From Cryptomeria japonica (taxonomy: Eukaryota > Streptophyta > Pinopsida > Cupressales > Cupressaceae), in the NCBI RefSeq assembly GCF_030272615.1, contig NC_081411.1:43705017-43769016 (forward strand): a stretch of DNA of 64,000 nucleotides, given 5' to 3'. The translations under genes and the position numbers were made by a program. Below, piece by piece: positions 1 through 11,778 of this stretch. The notes under the pieces are model-generated. The model was not told where the DNA came from, searched no databases, and saw nothing but the letters and a program-made list of their open reading frames with translations. Position 1 is the stretch's first letter, and each line of letters begins with the position of its first letter.

Positions 1-840
1 GACTTGTGGGATATAGTAAGTGGAGCAACAATGAGGCCAACTGATGTTGATGAAAGTGCAAAGTGGACTTCGAAGGATCGAAGATCAATAGCTTCGATTG
101 GTATTGGACTTTCAAATGCATACCTTCATTTACTTATCAAAGACCTCAAATGAAGTGTGGGCTAATTTGAGCGCTTTGTTTGGATCAAAAGCATCAAGTG
201 CAAAGATGGGCTTAAAGCATAAATTGTTCGGGAAGCTGAAAATGATATAATTTGACAACATTGTTCAACATATTAGTAAGTTTCACTCCCTATTTAATCA
301 ACTACTTGGGATAGATGCTAAAGTAGATGATGATGATTCAAAAACTAGTTTGTTAAATAACATGCCTCCTAGTTATGGTATATTGTATTCACATTAAACA
401 AAGTAGATTCTCGCCTAAAAGATACAATTCTACTCTAATTGATGAAGAAGCTAAGAAAATGGACCCAGCTATGGATGAAATTGTAATGTTTAGTAAAACA
501 AGCCCAACCATTCCTTCAAATCCAATTCTTCTACATCAAAGGGAAACCTTTTCTTCAAGAATAGAATTTTGTGCTACTATTGTAAGAAGAAGGGACACAT
601 TGTAATGAATTGCACTCAGCATGCCAATGATCTCCTTGATGGCAAGTTAAATACAAATAAGGCATTGGTTATAGATGATAATGAAGAATACCTTCATGGG
701 ATGGCTACTAAAAACACTCCACACAAAGATAGTGAGGAGGAATATGTTCTCTAAATCAAATCTATTGGAGGATGGATGCACAAGAGGCTGGAGGACATTC
801 AATGACCTCTCATCAATCACTAGCAATGGGGTCATGAAAT
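1..840 (+). pseudogene. Ty1/copia gag remnant
   Basis: Decayed retrotransposon capsid gene, cut by the window edge. The first 150 bases translate to a piece like the UBN2-type gag of copia elements (DLWDIVSGATMRPTD...). A frameshift near 150 moves the reading to another frame (EVWANLSALFGSKASSAKMG, then a KLF..LKM-like stretch). A CCHC zinc knuckle, C-YY-C-KKKG-H-IVMN-C, is readable at about 572-616. Stops and frameshifts rule out function. It lies on the strand opposite to element A, whose 3' LTR begins a few hundred bases downstream, so A may have inserted into or beside this relic. I see no clear protease after the knuckle. Confidence 0.7.
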
Positions 841-1529
841 TACATTAGTGACAAAACTATTTTTCCTAAAAGGACTCAAGCCAAGATCAGTTTCTAGGTG
901 GTAACATAAATTGTCTCATATCATCTGTGATTAGAGTGGCAATGATCTATAATGTTGGTAGAAGATGCAACAATGAGGGCTTGGTGTTTAAGCTCTTAAT
1001 GTAAGTGATTGGATGCGTTTGCCCCCAATTATTATTGTCAATTGTTTGTGTATACCTGAAATGTGGTTAGATGTCAATTAAGATCAAATATCAAGCATAC
1101 CAATGAAACATTATATGTGAAGGATTTAATAAACAAAACAAGTTAAACACTCAATCCCTCCAAGATTTCCCATTGTTCTCTATCTCATAGGATTCCTCAA
1201 GTCATGGTTGCTCTCATATTATTGAGAAACTAACCTTTGGAATGACAACTCAAAGAATGAGTGATATGTGATTAAAATGATCTATATGCAAAGCAACTAA
1301 GATCTATATGATGATAACAAAGCTTGCTAAGATGAAGATTTATGCTATGATAATGAAGCTAAACATGATATGCTAACATGATATATGCTAAACTAATGAT
1401 TGAAATGCTCCAAAATGTTAAAGATTATGATTAAAACAAAGAGAAGCTATGCTAAGATTTGATGAGTTTGATAGACTATAATCTGGATGCATAAAAACTT
1501 GTGATCCTTGATAATGAGGGAATGGGGCC

Positions 1530-1537
1530 TATTTATA
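1530..1537 (-). promoter_or_regulatory. TATA box of element A LTR
   Basis: Reads TATAAATA on the minus strand, within a context (TTCTATAAATAGGCCCCATT) that matches the TATA region of both element B LTRs (CCTATAAATAGAGCCCATTT). The position inside the LTR is the same in all three copies. Confidence 0.6.
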
Positions 1538-2455
1538 GAAGAAATGGGCAATTGGATGGTCAAGATTGAATAATGTTAACAAGGATCAGGATTGCAGGAT
1601 CCCCAATCCATGTTTAAAATTTTCACCAATGAAATGGTGACAATTGTCAACATGAGAAGGCTTGAGAGGAAAGAGAAGAGGCATTAAATGCTTGAGAATA
1701 CATGGTGGTTACCCTAGGGGGTTTGGCTAGGGTTAAGTTAATGGATCAAGTTTTTATCCAAAGGACAAACTCTTGTGCAAGGGTTGAAGGGATACCCATG
1801 GTTAAAGAAATGAATGCTTGAAGAAACCTTGTGGGTTAAATGGATGGTTGAGTTAGAGAGAAAGTCTCTAACCAAGGGTCAAGGTTGAGATAATCATTAA
1901 TAGTTATGTAAGAACCTTAAAAGTTTTGTAAGACTTTGGAGGTTATCTTGTTGAAGAGATAAAGCTTTTAATGCTTTATGAAGACTTTCTATTTTTGAGA
2001 AGTGACTCCTTAAGAAATGTGCAAATGATTAGAAGGGGATTAGGCTAAATTGGAAGTGATTAGAAGAATCTAGAAGAAAGGATTGGTGGATTTGTAGGAG
2101 AATGTAAGTGGGAGGGTTTTTTTAGGATTTAATTGGAATAAAATTAATTTATTTCAATTATTGGTTGCAACTTGCATTTGATGGATTTTTAAATAAATAT
2201 TGATTTATTTAAATGGGTGAAGGGTATTTAATTAAATATAAATTTAATTAAATGTAATAGGGGATCTAATTAAATAAACATGATTTATTTAATTAAAGTT
2301 TTGAATTTGGCTAGATAAATTAAATCAAATAAATTAAATAACTTGTTTAATTATTAGAGGAAGGAAGTGAATTAATTAAATATTAATTTAACCTATAGAA
2401 GAATTTCTAGTGAATTAAATGAATATTAAATATTTATTTAATTTGGTGGTCAAAT

Positions 2456-2459
2456 TTAT
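2456..2459. repeat. Target-site duplication (left) of the TIR transposon
   Basis: TTAT here and TTAT at 17421-17424 flank the 15-kb element. Removing the element and one copy gives CAAATTTATGTGTCTACA, which on the minus strand is a normal LTR start of this family (TGTAGACACATAAATTTG; element B has TGTAGTCACATAAATCTG). A 3-bp TTA duplication with slightly different element ends cannot be excluded. Confidence 0.65.
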
Positions 2460-2460
2460 A

Positions 2461-2480
2461 GGTAAGTGCACAAAGATGGT
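2461..2480 (+). repeat. Left terminal inverted repeat of the TIR transposon
   Basis: GGTAAGTGCACAAAGATGGT, an exact reverse complement of 17400-17419. Beyond it a second matching block, AAGTGGACAC, lies at about 2489-2498 on this side and, inverted, at about 17372-17381 on the other. Confidence 0.9.
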
Positions 2481-2519
2481 ACTCAAAAAAGTGGACACCA
2501 CCCAAAAAAAAAGGGAAAA

Positions 2520-2740
2520 ACAAGCAGCGCATATGCGGTTCTAAAATTTGAAATGACCACGTACGCGCTTAGGTTTGTTGTTCCCGAGCCTAGAGAAGGT
2601 AGCGCGTAGGCGCTGCTTTTAGGGAAAGTAGCGCATACGTGCTACATCTAGGAAAATGAGCGCGTACGCACTACTTATAGGAAAATGAGCTCATACATGC
2701 TAATAATCCCAAAAGAACCGCATACGCGGTGCCTATCAAA
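2520..2740. repeat. Left subterminal array of AGCGCGTACGC-like palindromes
   Basis: At least eight variants of a GC-rich word (GCGCATATGCGG, GTACGCGCTTAG, GCGCGTAGGCGCTG, GCGCATACGTGC, GCGCGTACGCACTAC, CCGCATACGCGG) are separated by AT-rich spacers such as AGGAAAATGA. The core is close to self-complementary, so orientation is ambiguous. Subterminal repeats of this kind are where transposases of several plant DNA transposons bind; that role is inferred here from position only. Confidence 0.75.
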
Positions 2741-2860
2741 AAAAGTTTTTTAAAAAAAAACTGGGTCTTATTTTCCCGTGAATAGCACGTTTTTAGTTTG
2801 TTTTTTCTTCATTTTCTCTCCTAAACCGCGAACGGGGTGCTAGATTTCTCCTCCAACACT

Positions 2861-5451
2861 ATGGATCAAGGTTAGTTTTTGTTTATTTTTGTCTTTTTTC
2901 CCGTTTGTTCAATTTGTTTTACATTTTGAATTTAATTTCATTAATTTTGATTAGGTTTTTTTCATTTTTTGTTTCAAAATCCAAATTCTTCTAATCCACA
3001 ACAAGAACAACCAAATGCACCTCCTGAAAACCCACAATATACACCCCCAAGTCCTCCTTTTGACCACACACCTGAAACAGAGGAGCAATTAATTAATCAA
3101 TTAAGACAAAATATGTCTAAAATCAATAGATTGATTGTTAAATTGAAAACATCTGAACTTGAGCATCATCAATCCCTCGCCACTAGCCTAGAAACATTAG
3201 CTAGTGGTGCCATAGTTGTTTCCACACAAATTACCAAATGGGGAAGCTTTAGGGATAGGTGTCGTCAATTCTATGCCGATGGGCTATCATACGAGGGAGT
3301 AAAAAACAAAAATATTAGTAAACAACAAATATGTGCCCTTTTCGTTGATCCCAAAACTGGTCAGTCATTACCTCTTAATGCAAAGAGGTTTCCCCTACAT
3401 TGGTGTACCAATGTGCAGATGAAGAATCTTTTTTGGCAGAGGTGGTGGATGGTCTTTGATGATCCACCTTGTAATAATTATGAGGTGCCATTATATTTAT
3501 TGAGAAAAGTATATTGTGAGTTTTTGCTCAATGTGCGCCCAAACTATTTTGACATGAGAGAGTTTCATGGTAGAGGTGGTGACTCTGCCCAAGATAGACC
3601 TGGAGCCCGTAGGCGATTACCCGCAGAGAATCGCCACCCCCTAGCACCCAAACCCAAGGTGCATCAGGTTGTCCCAATAGAGCTGAAAGAGTTGATGGAG
3701 CTACAGACTCTTCAGGCGGCCACAGCATTGACTGGTGCCTTCATCCAGCATGGGATGTCATTAGCACACCCTATTGTATTGGATAATGAGCCATTAGTTG
3801 CTCCAGGTGGCGACAGAGAGCCCATCCAGCATATGTGTATCAATTGCTCAGGGATAGATGATGCAGCCAATGCAAATAGATCCACATCTCATTTGTGCAC
3901 GATTTGTGGTAGTAGATGTCAGGCCCGCATAGCTGAGGATTTTGAGCTGACAGATGCGTTGATGGACATAGTGTTTGCCCATGAGCGACAGACACAAGTG
4001 TGTTGATTTGAATTCATAGCATTTTATTTATCAGTCACTTTAAATTTGTAATTACATAAATGAATTTTCATTTATACATCGATTTGAATTGAGATAAACA
4101 ATATGCATTTCAAGATGTAGCAGCAGTATCCCATACTCCTCCCCGAGTTACTATAACTGCAACTTTGATACCTGAGGTATAAATTTTGTAACATGTTAAA
4201 ATAGAATAGTACACTTTGAATTCAAAAAAATACAAGATATACTAACTATCTTTAATGCTTGGTCCAATTTTTAGTTTGTAGGTGTTGACAGGGGACCAAA
4301 TGTCCCAGATTGATGACATCATGCTCTCAGCGATCGATTTTGGCCTGCAAGGCTATACAGTATCATATTTTGTACAACCCTTTTTATGTATTGTTTTGAT
4401 GGAATATGCAATTCATTTCATTTTAGATTTTTAAAATTATGTTTAATTTATTATTTGTACTAATATCTCATGTTAATTTTGTTTTTTTAGGGTACCCCCT
4501 CCACGTCTAGGGCTCATCCTAAGAAAAAGAATTCCTCGAAGACGCCAAAACATGGGAAGAAGGTAATTGAACACATTTTTAGTTGTACAATTGTTTGAAA
4601 ATGTTGAAATCAAGTATTAGTTGGGGTTTGTAGATTGATTAGTGTTTTTTGTCTATTTTAAATGTGCAGTGGCCATTAAGCTATGTGGATTTGTTGAATG
4701 CACCTGATTCACCTGTGGATCAAGAGAGGGCAGAGGTATGTATCTCTACTTTATTTTCTTGATTTCATGATTATGTGCATGCGTACATGTGAACTTGTGA
4801 TATATATAATAATCTTATATTTTTTTCATACAAGAAATATCCATACCTATTTCATCAATGGCGAACCCTCCTTCGTGCACTGGAGAAGCATCTCAGGATC
4901 CAGTACACTTTTGTTTGATATGTAAAATTAATTGTTTTTAACCTACAATACTTATCATTATTTTAATTGTATTTAATCTTTGAACATTTTTTGTATAGGT
5001 AATAGCAATAGTTTCTCCATCAATGGTGAGCCATCCTCAGTCCATTGGAGAAGCATCTCAGGCACAGGTACATCATTGTTCTCTATATTATAGCTTTTGA
5101 GTGTTTTTGATATATTTATGTTAGTACATTGTATTAACTGTACATTTAATCTACAATAGATCCCTTCACGGTACGACCATAACATGGATCTATTTAAGTA
5201 TGTCTTCAAGAAAACTTCTAAGAGTGACAAGGAGAGGAGAGCGAATACATTAGCTCCTAGATCAACCGATGAGGTAATCTACATTTCAATTACAAAGGAA
5301 TTATAGTTAAATGCATAGTTATGTTGTTAATTGTGAACTATTTTCTACAAAAGAATTCTAACTTGGCTTTTGAATTGTGGTTTTGCAGCCATCTACAGAG
5401 CCGCGTACTGCATCGAAGAGGCTTGATTTTGATGATCAACCACAAGTTTAG
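2861..5451 (+). CDS. Transposon accessory gene, multi-exon, zinc-ribbon-like protein of unknown function
   Basis: Not a family I recognise. ATG at 2861 starts a 10-base exon (2861-2870, donor GTTAGT); the acceptor at 2954 opens a long exon from 2955 that keeps frame. That exon (about 349 codons, open to TGA at 4006) has a Pro/Gln-rich start, a possible coiled coil (TEEQLINQLRQNMSKINRLI), a middle rich in Trp and Cys, a basic Arg/Pro linker, and C-x2-C-x16-C-x2-C-x3-C near its end. Downstream are splice-bounded exons, all phase 0 and open: about 4282-4350, 4491-4562, 4670-4735, 4999-5067, 5160-5273, 5389-5451 (TAG). Each preserves frame exactly. They encode a Lys-rich tail with possible nuclear signals. 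The join between the long exon and the downstream exons (around 3998-4180) is unresolved, so the 3' exons could belong to another transcript. A near copy of exon 4999-5067 lies at about 4856-4910. Its place in the element suggests a second transposition protein. Confidence 0.6.
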
Positions 5452-5989
5452 GATCATATAGTGTTAGTTGTGGTCATAGAATGACCAATACATGTAGATA
5501 TATTCTACATTTTTATTTTGTATCGATTTGGACATGGCATATGCCACATTTTTACAATACTTGTATTGACTTGGCAGACATGCCTTTTTTTTATATATAA
5601 ATGTCGATATTCGATCCAATAAATGTGTACTAAGTTCATTATTTTGTATTCGTTGTATTTTGTGGTTGTCCTTTTATAAATTTAATTGATCATTTGCCTA
5701 TGTAATCAACAATGTGAATATAAACAGCAAAAATATATGATATAAAATATTGCAATCGTGGAATATGATTTGATAAAAAATTTAAAATGTTGAATTAACC
5801 CTACAAAACTCCTTGTATTCAGTTCATTATTGTGTATTCGTTGTATTTGGTGGTTGCCCTTTTATAAATTTAAATGAATATTTGCATATGTAATCAACAA
5901 TATGAATATAAACAGCAAAAATCGACAATATGAATATAAACAACAATATGTGTTTGGTGCGAGAGCACCCTCACACTCGCAATGGTCAA
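5452..5989 (+). other. AT-rich spacer with short duplications
   Basis: No open frame. A stretch of about 110 bases containing GTTCATTATTTTGTATTCGTTG (split over positions about 5634-5655) recurs at about 5821-5842 with the following TTTGTGGTTG, TTTTATAAATTTAA and ATGTAATCAACAAT words. A shorter AATATGAATATAAACA word repeats at about 5711, 5900 and 5930. Confidence 0.5.
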
Positions 5990-8280
5990 ATTTTATTCAT
6001 TGTGTGCACAAACTGATGTTGTGAGTGCGTTCGGGTGGACAGGTTTAAGCTAGGCATTCTCCTATCGTGCATCCCAACGCATTGGAATTTTGAGAGTCAT
6101 ACCATACCAGTGCGATCTCTCAAGTGCCCTGAGTCCAAAAAATTGTCAAAATTTGACGGATTGTTTCTTCCAATCTAGGACACATACGGTCGATCCGTTT
6201 GAACCCGTGGGGTCGCGTGAGGCTCCTCTACAATGGCTTATCTCGGTTTTTGATGACTCAAAGCCATTTTTAATTGGTAGTATTTTTTTGCCTGCTGTAA
6301 AAATTGTCAGTTGCATGCAATGCAAAGTTGCAGGATTGGCTATAATTGATTCGGCTCGTCATGTGCACAAACCGAATCATGAGCGCATCTGGGTGGGTAG
6401 GTTTACGCTTGGCATGCCCCTATCATGCATCCCAAAGCATCGAAATGTTGAGAGTCATATCGTACCCATGCGATCTCTCAAGTGCCCTGAGTCCAAAAAA
6501 TTATCAAAATTTGACGGATTGTTTCTTCAAATCCAGGACACATATGGTCAATCCATTTGAACTCGTGGGGTCGTGTGAGGCTCCTCTACAATGGCCTATC
6601 TCATTTTCTGACAACTCAGAGCCATTTTCAATTGGTAGCATTTTTTCGCCTACTACAAAAACAGTCAGTTGCATGCAATACAAAGTTGCAAGATTGGCTA
6701 GAATTGATTCAGTTCATCGTGTGCACAAATCGACATCACGAGCACATCTAGGTGGGCAGGTTTATGCTAGGAATGTCCCTATCATGCATCCCAAAGCGCT
6801 GGAACGTCTAGTCATACCGTACCGTGGTGATCTCTCAAGTGCCATGAGTCAAAAAAATTGTCAAAATTTGATGGACTGTTTCTTCCAGTCCAGGACACAT
6901 ATGGTCGATCCGTTTGAACCTGTGGGGTCACGTGAGGCTCCTCTACAATGGCCTATCTCATTTTTTGATGACTCGGGGGTGTTTTCAATTGGTAGCATTT
7001 TTTCACCTGCTGCAAAAATCGTCAGTTGCATGCAATGCAAAGTTGCAAGATTGGCTAGAATTGATTTGGTTCATCCTGTGCACAAACTGGCATCACGAGC
7101 ACATCTGGGTAGGCATTTTTACACTCAAAATTCCCTTTTCATGCATCCCAAGGCATCGAAACGTCGAGAGTCATACCGTACCCGTGCGATCTCTCAAGTG
7201 CCCTGAGTTGAAAAAATTGTCAAAATTTGACGGACTGTTTCTTCAAATCCAAGACACATATGGTCAATCCGTTTGAACTCGTAGGGTTGTGTGAGGCTCC
7301 TCTATAATGGCCTATCTCAATTTTTGATGAATCATAGCCATTTTCAATTGGTAGCATTTTTTCGCGTGCTGCAAAAACCGTCAGTTGCATGCAATGCAAA
7401 GTTGCAAGATTGGCTAGAATTGATTTGGTTCATTGTGTGCATAAACCGACATCACGAGCATGTCTAGGTGGGAAGGTTTACGCAAGGTATGGCCCTTTCA
7501 TGAATCCCAAAGCATCGGAACATCGAGAGTCATACCGTACCGAGGCGATCTCTCAAGTGTCATGAGTCCAAAAAATAATCAAAATTTGAAGGATTGTTTC
7601 TTCCAATCCATGACACATATGGTCAATCCGTTTGAACCTATGGGGTCACGTGAGGCTCCTCTACAATTTCCTATCTTATTTTTTGATGACTCGAAGCCAT
7701 TTTCAATTGGTGGCATTTTTTCACCTACTACAAAAACTGTCAGTTGCATGCAATGCAAAGTTGCAAGATTGGCTAGAATTGATTCGGTTCGTCATGTGCA
7801 CAAACCAACATCGCGAGTGCACCCAAGTGGGCATTTTTACACTAGGCATGCCCCTATCATACATCCCAAAGTGTCGGAACGTCGAGAGTCATACCATACC
7901 CGTGCGATCTCTCAAGTGCCCTAAGTCCAAAAAATTATCAAAATTTGATGGACCGTTTCTTCAAATCCAAGACACATATGGTCGATCCATTTGAACCTAT
8001 GGGGTCATGTGAGGCTCCTCTATAATGGCCTATCTCATTTTTTGACGACTCGGAGCCATTTTCAATTGGTAGCATTTTTTCGCCTGCTGCAAAAACTGTC
8101 AGTTGCATGCAATGCAAAGTTGCAGGATTGGATAGAATTGATTTGGTTCGTCGTGTGCACAAACCGACGTCATGAGCACATCCTGGTGGGCAGTTGTACA
8201 CTAGGCATACCCCTGTCATGCATCCCAAAGCGTCAGAACGTCGAGAGTCATACCCTACCGATGCAATGTAGAAGTTGCTT
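5990..8280 (+). repeat. 359-bp tandem satellite, about six copies
   Basis: The marker GAGTCATACCGTACCnnnGC recurs at about 6092, 6452, 6810, 7168, 7528, 7886 and 8246, a spacing of 358-360 bases. Each unit also holds a CAGTTGCATGCAATGCAAAG word with an internal TTGCATGCAA palindrome, and AATTTGACGGACTGTTTCTTC. Because the period is close to a multiple of three, open frames of 120-290 codons run through neighbouring units in two plus-strand frames and on the minus strand. I regard these as a by-product of the repeat, not genes, since stops and one-base length changes break them at different places. Confidence 0.9.
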
Positions 8281-8499
8281 GAAAACTTTTTTGACAACTT
8301 TTTTGACAACAATGACAATTTTTGCTCAAATTGTATCTAGTCTCAATCTATGACCCCTATGACCCGATAATGACTCAAATAATTCTCCATGATTATAAAA
8401 GAATCAAGAATACTCATGATTGACCAAGGACACGTCACATATACTCAAAACATAGTCACAAAACATTGACACACAAAATAATCACAAAACATTGTCACA

Positions 8500-8770
8500 T
8501 ATTATTCAAAAATTTCCCTCTAAATATGGTCAAATCAGCTCTTGGCTATTTGATTATACAAAAAAATGTCTTACAAATCATCTGATGGGCTTTTATACAA
8601 AATTTGGCATTACAATATGTGCGATTCAGCTCATCACCATTTTAATATATAAAATTTGGCATGTACATATGTACAAATCAGCTCATTGCCATTTAAAAAT
8701 ACAAAATTATGCCCCTAAACATGTAAAAATCAGGTCATGGGCAATTATATATACAAAAAATGAATATAGA
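8500..8770 (+). repeat. Short tandem repeats of about 60 bp, four degenerate copies
   Basis: AAATCAGCTCnTnGCnATTT followed by an ATACAAAATTTGGCAT-like stretch is repeated at about 8531, 8590, 8640 and 8684-8750. Spacing is 50-62 bases and copies are diverged. It lies just 3' of the transposase stop codon. Confidence 0.6.
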
Positions 8771-8828
8771 ATAATTCATCAACAATTTATAAAAAATTCT
8801 CAATATCATTCTACTCTGAACCATAGAA

Positions 8829-11746
8829 TCAATCAAGTGAGCCTTCAGGATCAGCTCTAGCCTGTATTGTGTCAAGTATTGCCTCGTGGTCAGATTCACG
8901 ATATTTCCATAAAATCTTGTTATGAGGTCTACCATGATACTTCATCAAATGAATATATGTTGCAACAACAAGGTTAGAGAAATGAAGAATATGTCTGTGT
9001 GTTTCAAAGTTCTCGAACAACCAAACATCAGAATTCTTGATAGGGTATCTCTGAAGCCATGTTCCTGTCACGACAACATACCCTATTGGGTACTCTATAC
9101 CCTCTCCGTCAATGATTGTGGTTGTCAATTTTCTTTTAGGCTCAACACAACGACACAAATAGTAATTTGTTCCTTCTTCATTATTCTCTTCTGCAACAAA
9201 TGCATACACATGACCTGCATTTTATAAAATGTTAATTAATACCAAAAATAAAGTATGATGTACAACAAAATGAACAAAAAACAATACTTGCAAAAAAATT
9301 AACTCAAAAAATCACCTGAATCCACTAGGTCGGATACATGGTCAAAATCCACTGATGTCTCCATCTGGCTCAATTGTAGTGCTTTGGGAATTTGATATGA
9401 ATCAATGGGAACAAACGGTCTACAAGACCATTTGTCAACCCACTCTTGTGATTCACATTCTTCCCACAAATAATACATGCATGAAGAGAAAAAACATACC
9501 ATTTGTCTCGTATAAATTACCAATGAACTTGAATTTGAACTCATAAATGAGTGCATGTCACTTGATCCTGCAACTATGCAACAATCTAGATAGTTTTCAA
9601 TGTTAGATTCAATAATCAACCAAAAATATCTATGAGCCATTGACGTACCTGGATTACCATGAACCATCGTAGACTTACGCCATCGCACAATTGTTTCTTC
9701 ATCTATCAACTCAGTACCACCTTTGTACTTCAATTCTTCTCTAGCTAGGCCTCTTTTCACACATGCTCTTGCACCATTGTGCTCTCCCTTACCATGTCCA
9801 GCCTCAATGAAATTCCAAAAATGTTGTACACCGCTTGTCATATACATCCTTGTCAACCAATAAAACATCCTTGTCTTTTTGAATTGTGCGGTGCAATTAT
9901 CTGACCATATTAAGTGTCGGTTGTATTCTATGTTCCTTTCCCTTAAACTATCATAAAAAACTTTAAAGCATCCTTGTACAAACTTCGATGAATGAGTACA
10001 ATAATCACTTATGTAGAAGTGATACTCTCTTACAAACTTTCTATCCTCCTCTGTTCTATCATCTGCATGCGTGAATGCCATGTGTACAAAAAAAGAAACT
10101 TGTGTAGAGTGATAATACATAGATTGCACTTCATTTTGAGGTTGTAGTGTATAATTTTCAGCGAAATCAATGATAGAGACAATGGTGCCAAGAGGAAATG
10201 TGTCCTTGCATAACTTGATTTGCTTGTCTAACCATCGAGCTCTATGTGTATGCATTATGTACTCATAAACTATTTTCTCTTGAAACATTTTCATAAATTG
10301 AGCTACACATATATCATTTTTCACTAGCTCACATCTCTTCAAATCTTTTCCATCTTTAACTCCATATGTCACTGTCTTGTATTTTCTGAAAGAAACTAAT
10401 TTCATACCAATTTCATATGTGCTCTCCAAATGTACGCATCTTGGTAAATGTTGCAAACCACCACATATAGCACAAGAACCTTCCAAACAAGGAATCTTAT
10501 AATAAATGCAACCATCATGTCTATTACATAACACACTTGAAATAAATTCTCTTACCGACTTAGGAGGTGCTTGTATATTGCATTCCTGCAAAACATCGTT
10601 AGTGTGCAAAGTAGAACAAATATGATGAAAAATATCATAGTGCATAGAAAATTCAATATGCATCCTACAACAACACGTGGTGCATACATGATTAATCTTA
10701 ATATAAAAAGGTTTTGTCATTTCAAAAAATCTTTGAGAAATTCTTATTTGAGGAAACTTTTGAAGGAATCTTTCATAAAATTTAGTTTGAGTCATATCCA
10801 AATAGTGTTTGGCATGTCGCTCACGATTTGTAGACCCAATTCGCCTTCTAACAACATCTCTTTGGTTGGGCAAAACTCTTGTGTTGTCATGCCAAAAAAA
10901 ATCAATTAATGTTCTTATTGCATCAACAACAACCTTGTCTTTGCGTGGTAGTCTACCCAAGAATTCCCAAAGAGAATTATTGTTAGGTTTCTCTATTTTT
11001 TCCCGCCTCTTTAATGCTTTACTTAATGTTGTTCTACTAACGTTTAATGACTTACTTGTTTTGCTTATCAAACGATCTTTTTTTATTTTCTTGCTCATTA
11101 TGTTGATGTAATGACACATTGAGTAGCATTAGAATCTTTAGTATGTGATTTTGAACCAATAGCTTGATATGCATCAAATAGATTTCTCACAATAGTTCTT
11201 TCACTGTTACTTTCAGATGATCTTAGGCCTAGAATTTTCATTGTCTCTCTAAAATTCAAATTTTTAATCATTTGAACAATTAATTGACATCTTGTGGTTT
11301 GATTTAAGTTTTCAAAATATTTTTGCCATATTCTTTTAAATATTCTCCCAAGTTCGTTCATTCATTTTATTGGGCATTGGCTTCAATATATTCTCATCAA
11401 TGTCAATTAGATACTTTGGTTTCCTACAAATGATTCTAGGAGTTGTTAACGTCGGTGCATTATGTACATTCAATTCATCAAATAGAGAAGGTTTATGTTC
11501 ATCATTTAATTGATTATTCAATACGGTATCTTCTTCAATTGCATTAGGTTCATACAGTAAATCAAATGTCTCTTCTTCAATTGCATTAGGTGCATTATGT
11601 TTGTTTGGTAAATCGAATTCAGATGTTGAGGATGACATACCTTCTTCTCTCATTTCTCTTGTGTCACATAATTTCTTCATACGTTGTCTTTGTCTTTCCT
11701 TTTCAACCTCTTGTTGTTCCATTGTTCCTCGCTTGTTCTTTCCCAT
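8829..11746 (-). CDS. Transposase-like gene (D-D-E pattern), spliced, possibly with a broken N-terminal part
   Basis: Minus-strand gene, start ATG at 11746 in a good context (AACCATGG). The main exon (11119-9316) has N-terminal basic segments with an HTH-like stretch (SKSLNVSRTTLSKALKRR), a Cys-rich block (VCTTCCCRMH; later CLEGSCAICGG), then SIIDFAENY, LIWSDNCTAQFK and FIEAGHGKGEHNGARACVKR. These fit a catalytic Asp318, Asp407 and a Glu at 439 or 446 of that ORF. The motif set (DFxEN, SDxxxxQFK, GHGKG) is one I associate with uncharacterised eukaryotic proteins, from memory. A 101-bp intron (9215-9315, GTGATT...TGCAG) joins in frame to a last exon 9214-8829 with a plant-type C-terminal domain. 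Two N-terminal ORFs (11746-11336, 11361-11098) are in other frames: a GAACGAAC duplication near 11357 explains one shift, and a TAATG stop/start overlap at 11100-11096 marks the other. They may be exons, frameshifts or reinitiation. Confidence 0.7.
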
Positions 11747-11778
11747 GGTTGATATTCATTGTCCTAAATAGAATCATA

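Larger units (their letters stand above)
1047..2459 (-). repeat. 3' LTR of element A, main part
   Basis: On the minus strand this matches the LTRs of element B in order: an AT-rich first part full of TTAATTAAAT words, a stretch about 120-250 bases before the TATA box containing a CATTTAATGC-like word and a TTGACA(A/C)TTGTCA-like word, then a TATA box (minus-strand CTATAAATAG at about 1530-1537), and a transcribed part ending near TTTCAGGTATACACA. The 5' 13 bases of the LTR lie at 17421-17433, on the far side of the 15-kb TIR transposon. The inner boundary near 1047 is approximate and rests on a TG dinucleotide and on length (about 1.43 kb versus 1.39 kb for B). Confidence 0.72.

Noticed and set aside
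5990-8280. CRISPR-like regular repeats
   Set aside because: Units are 359 bp without short repeat/unique spacer alternation, and the DNA is of a plant.
6090-8353. Several frames of 120-286 codons on both strands
   Set aside because: They follow the 359-bp satellite and stop at copy-specific changes. No start context or domain was seen; kept as a repeat.
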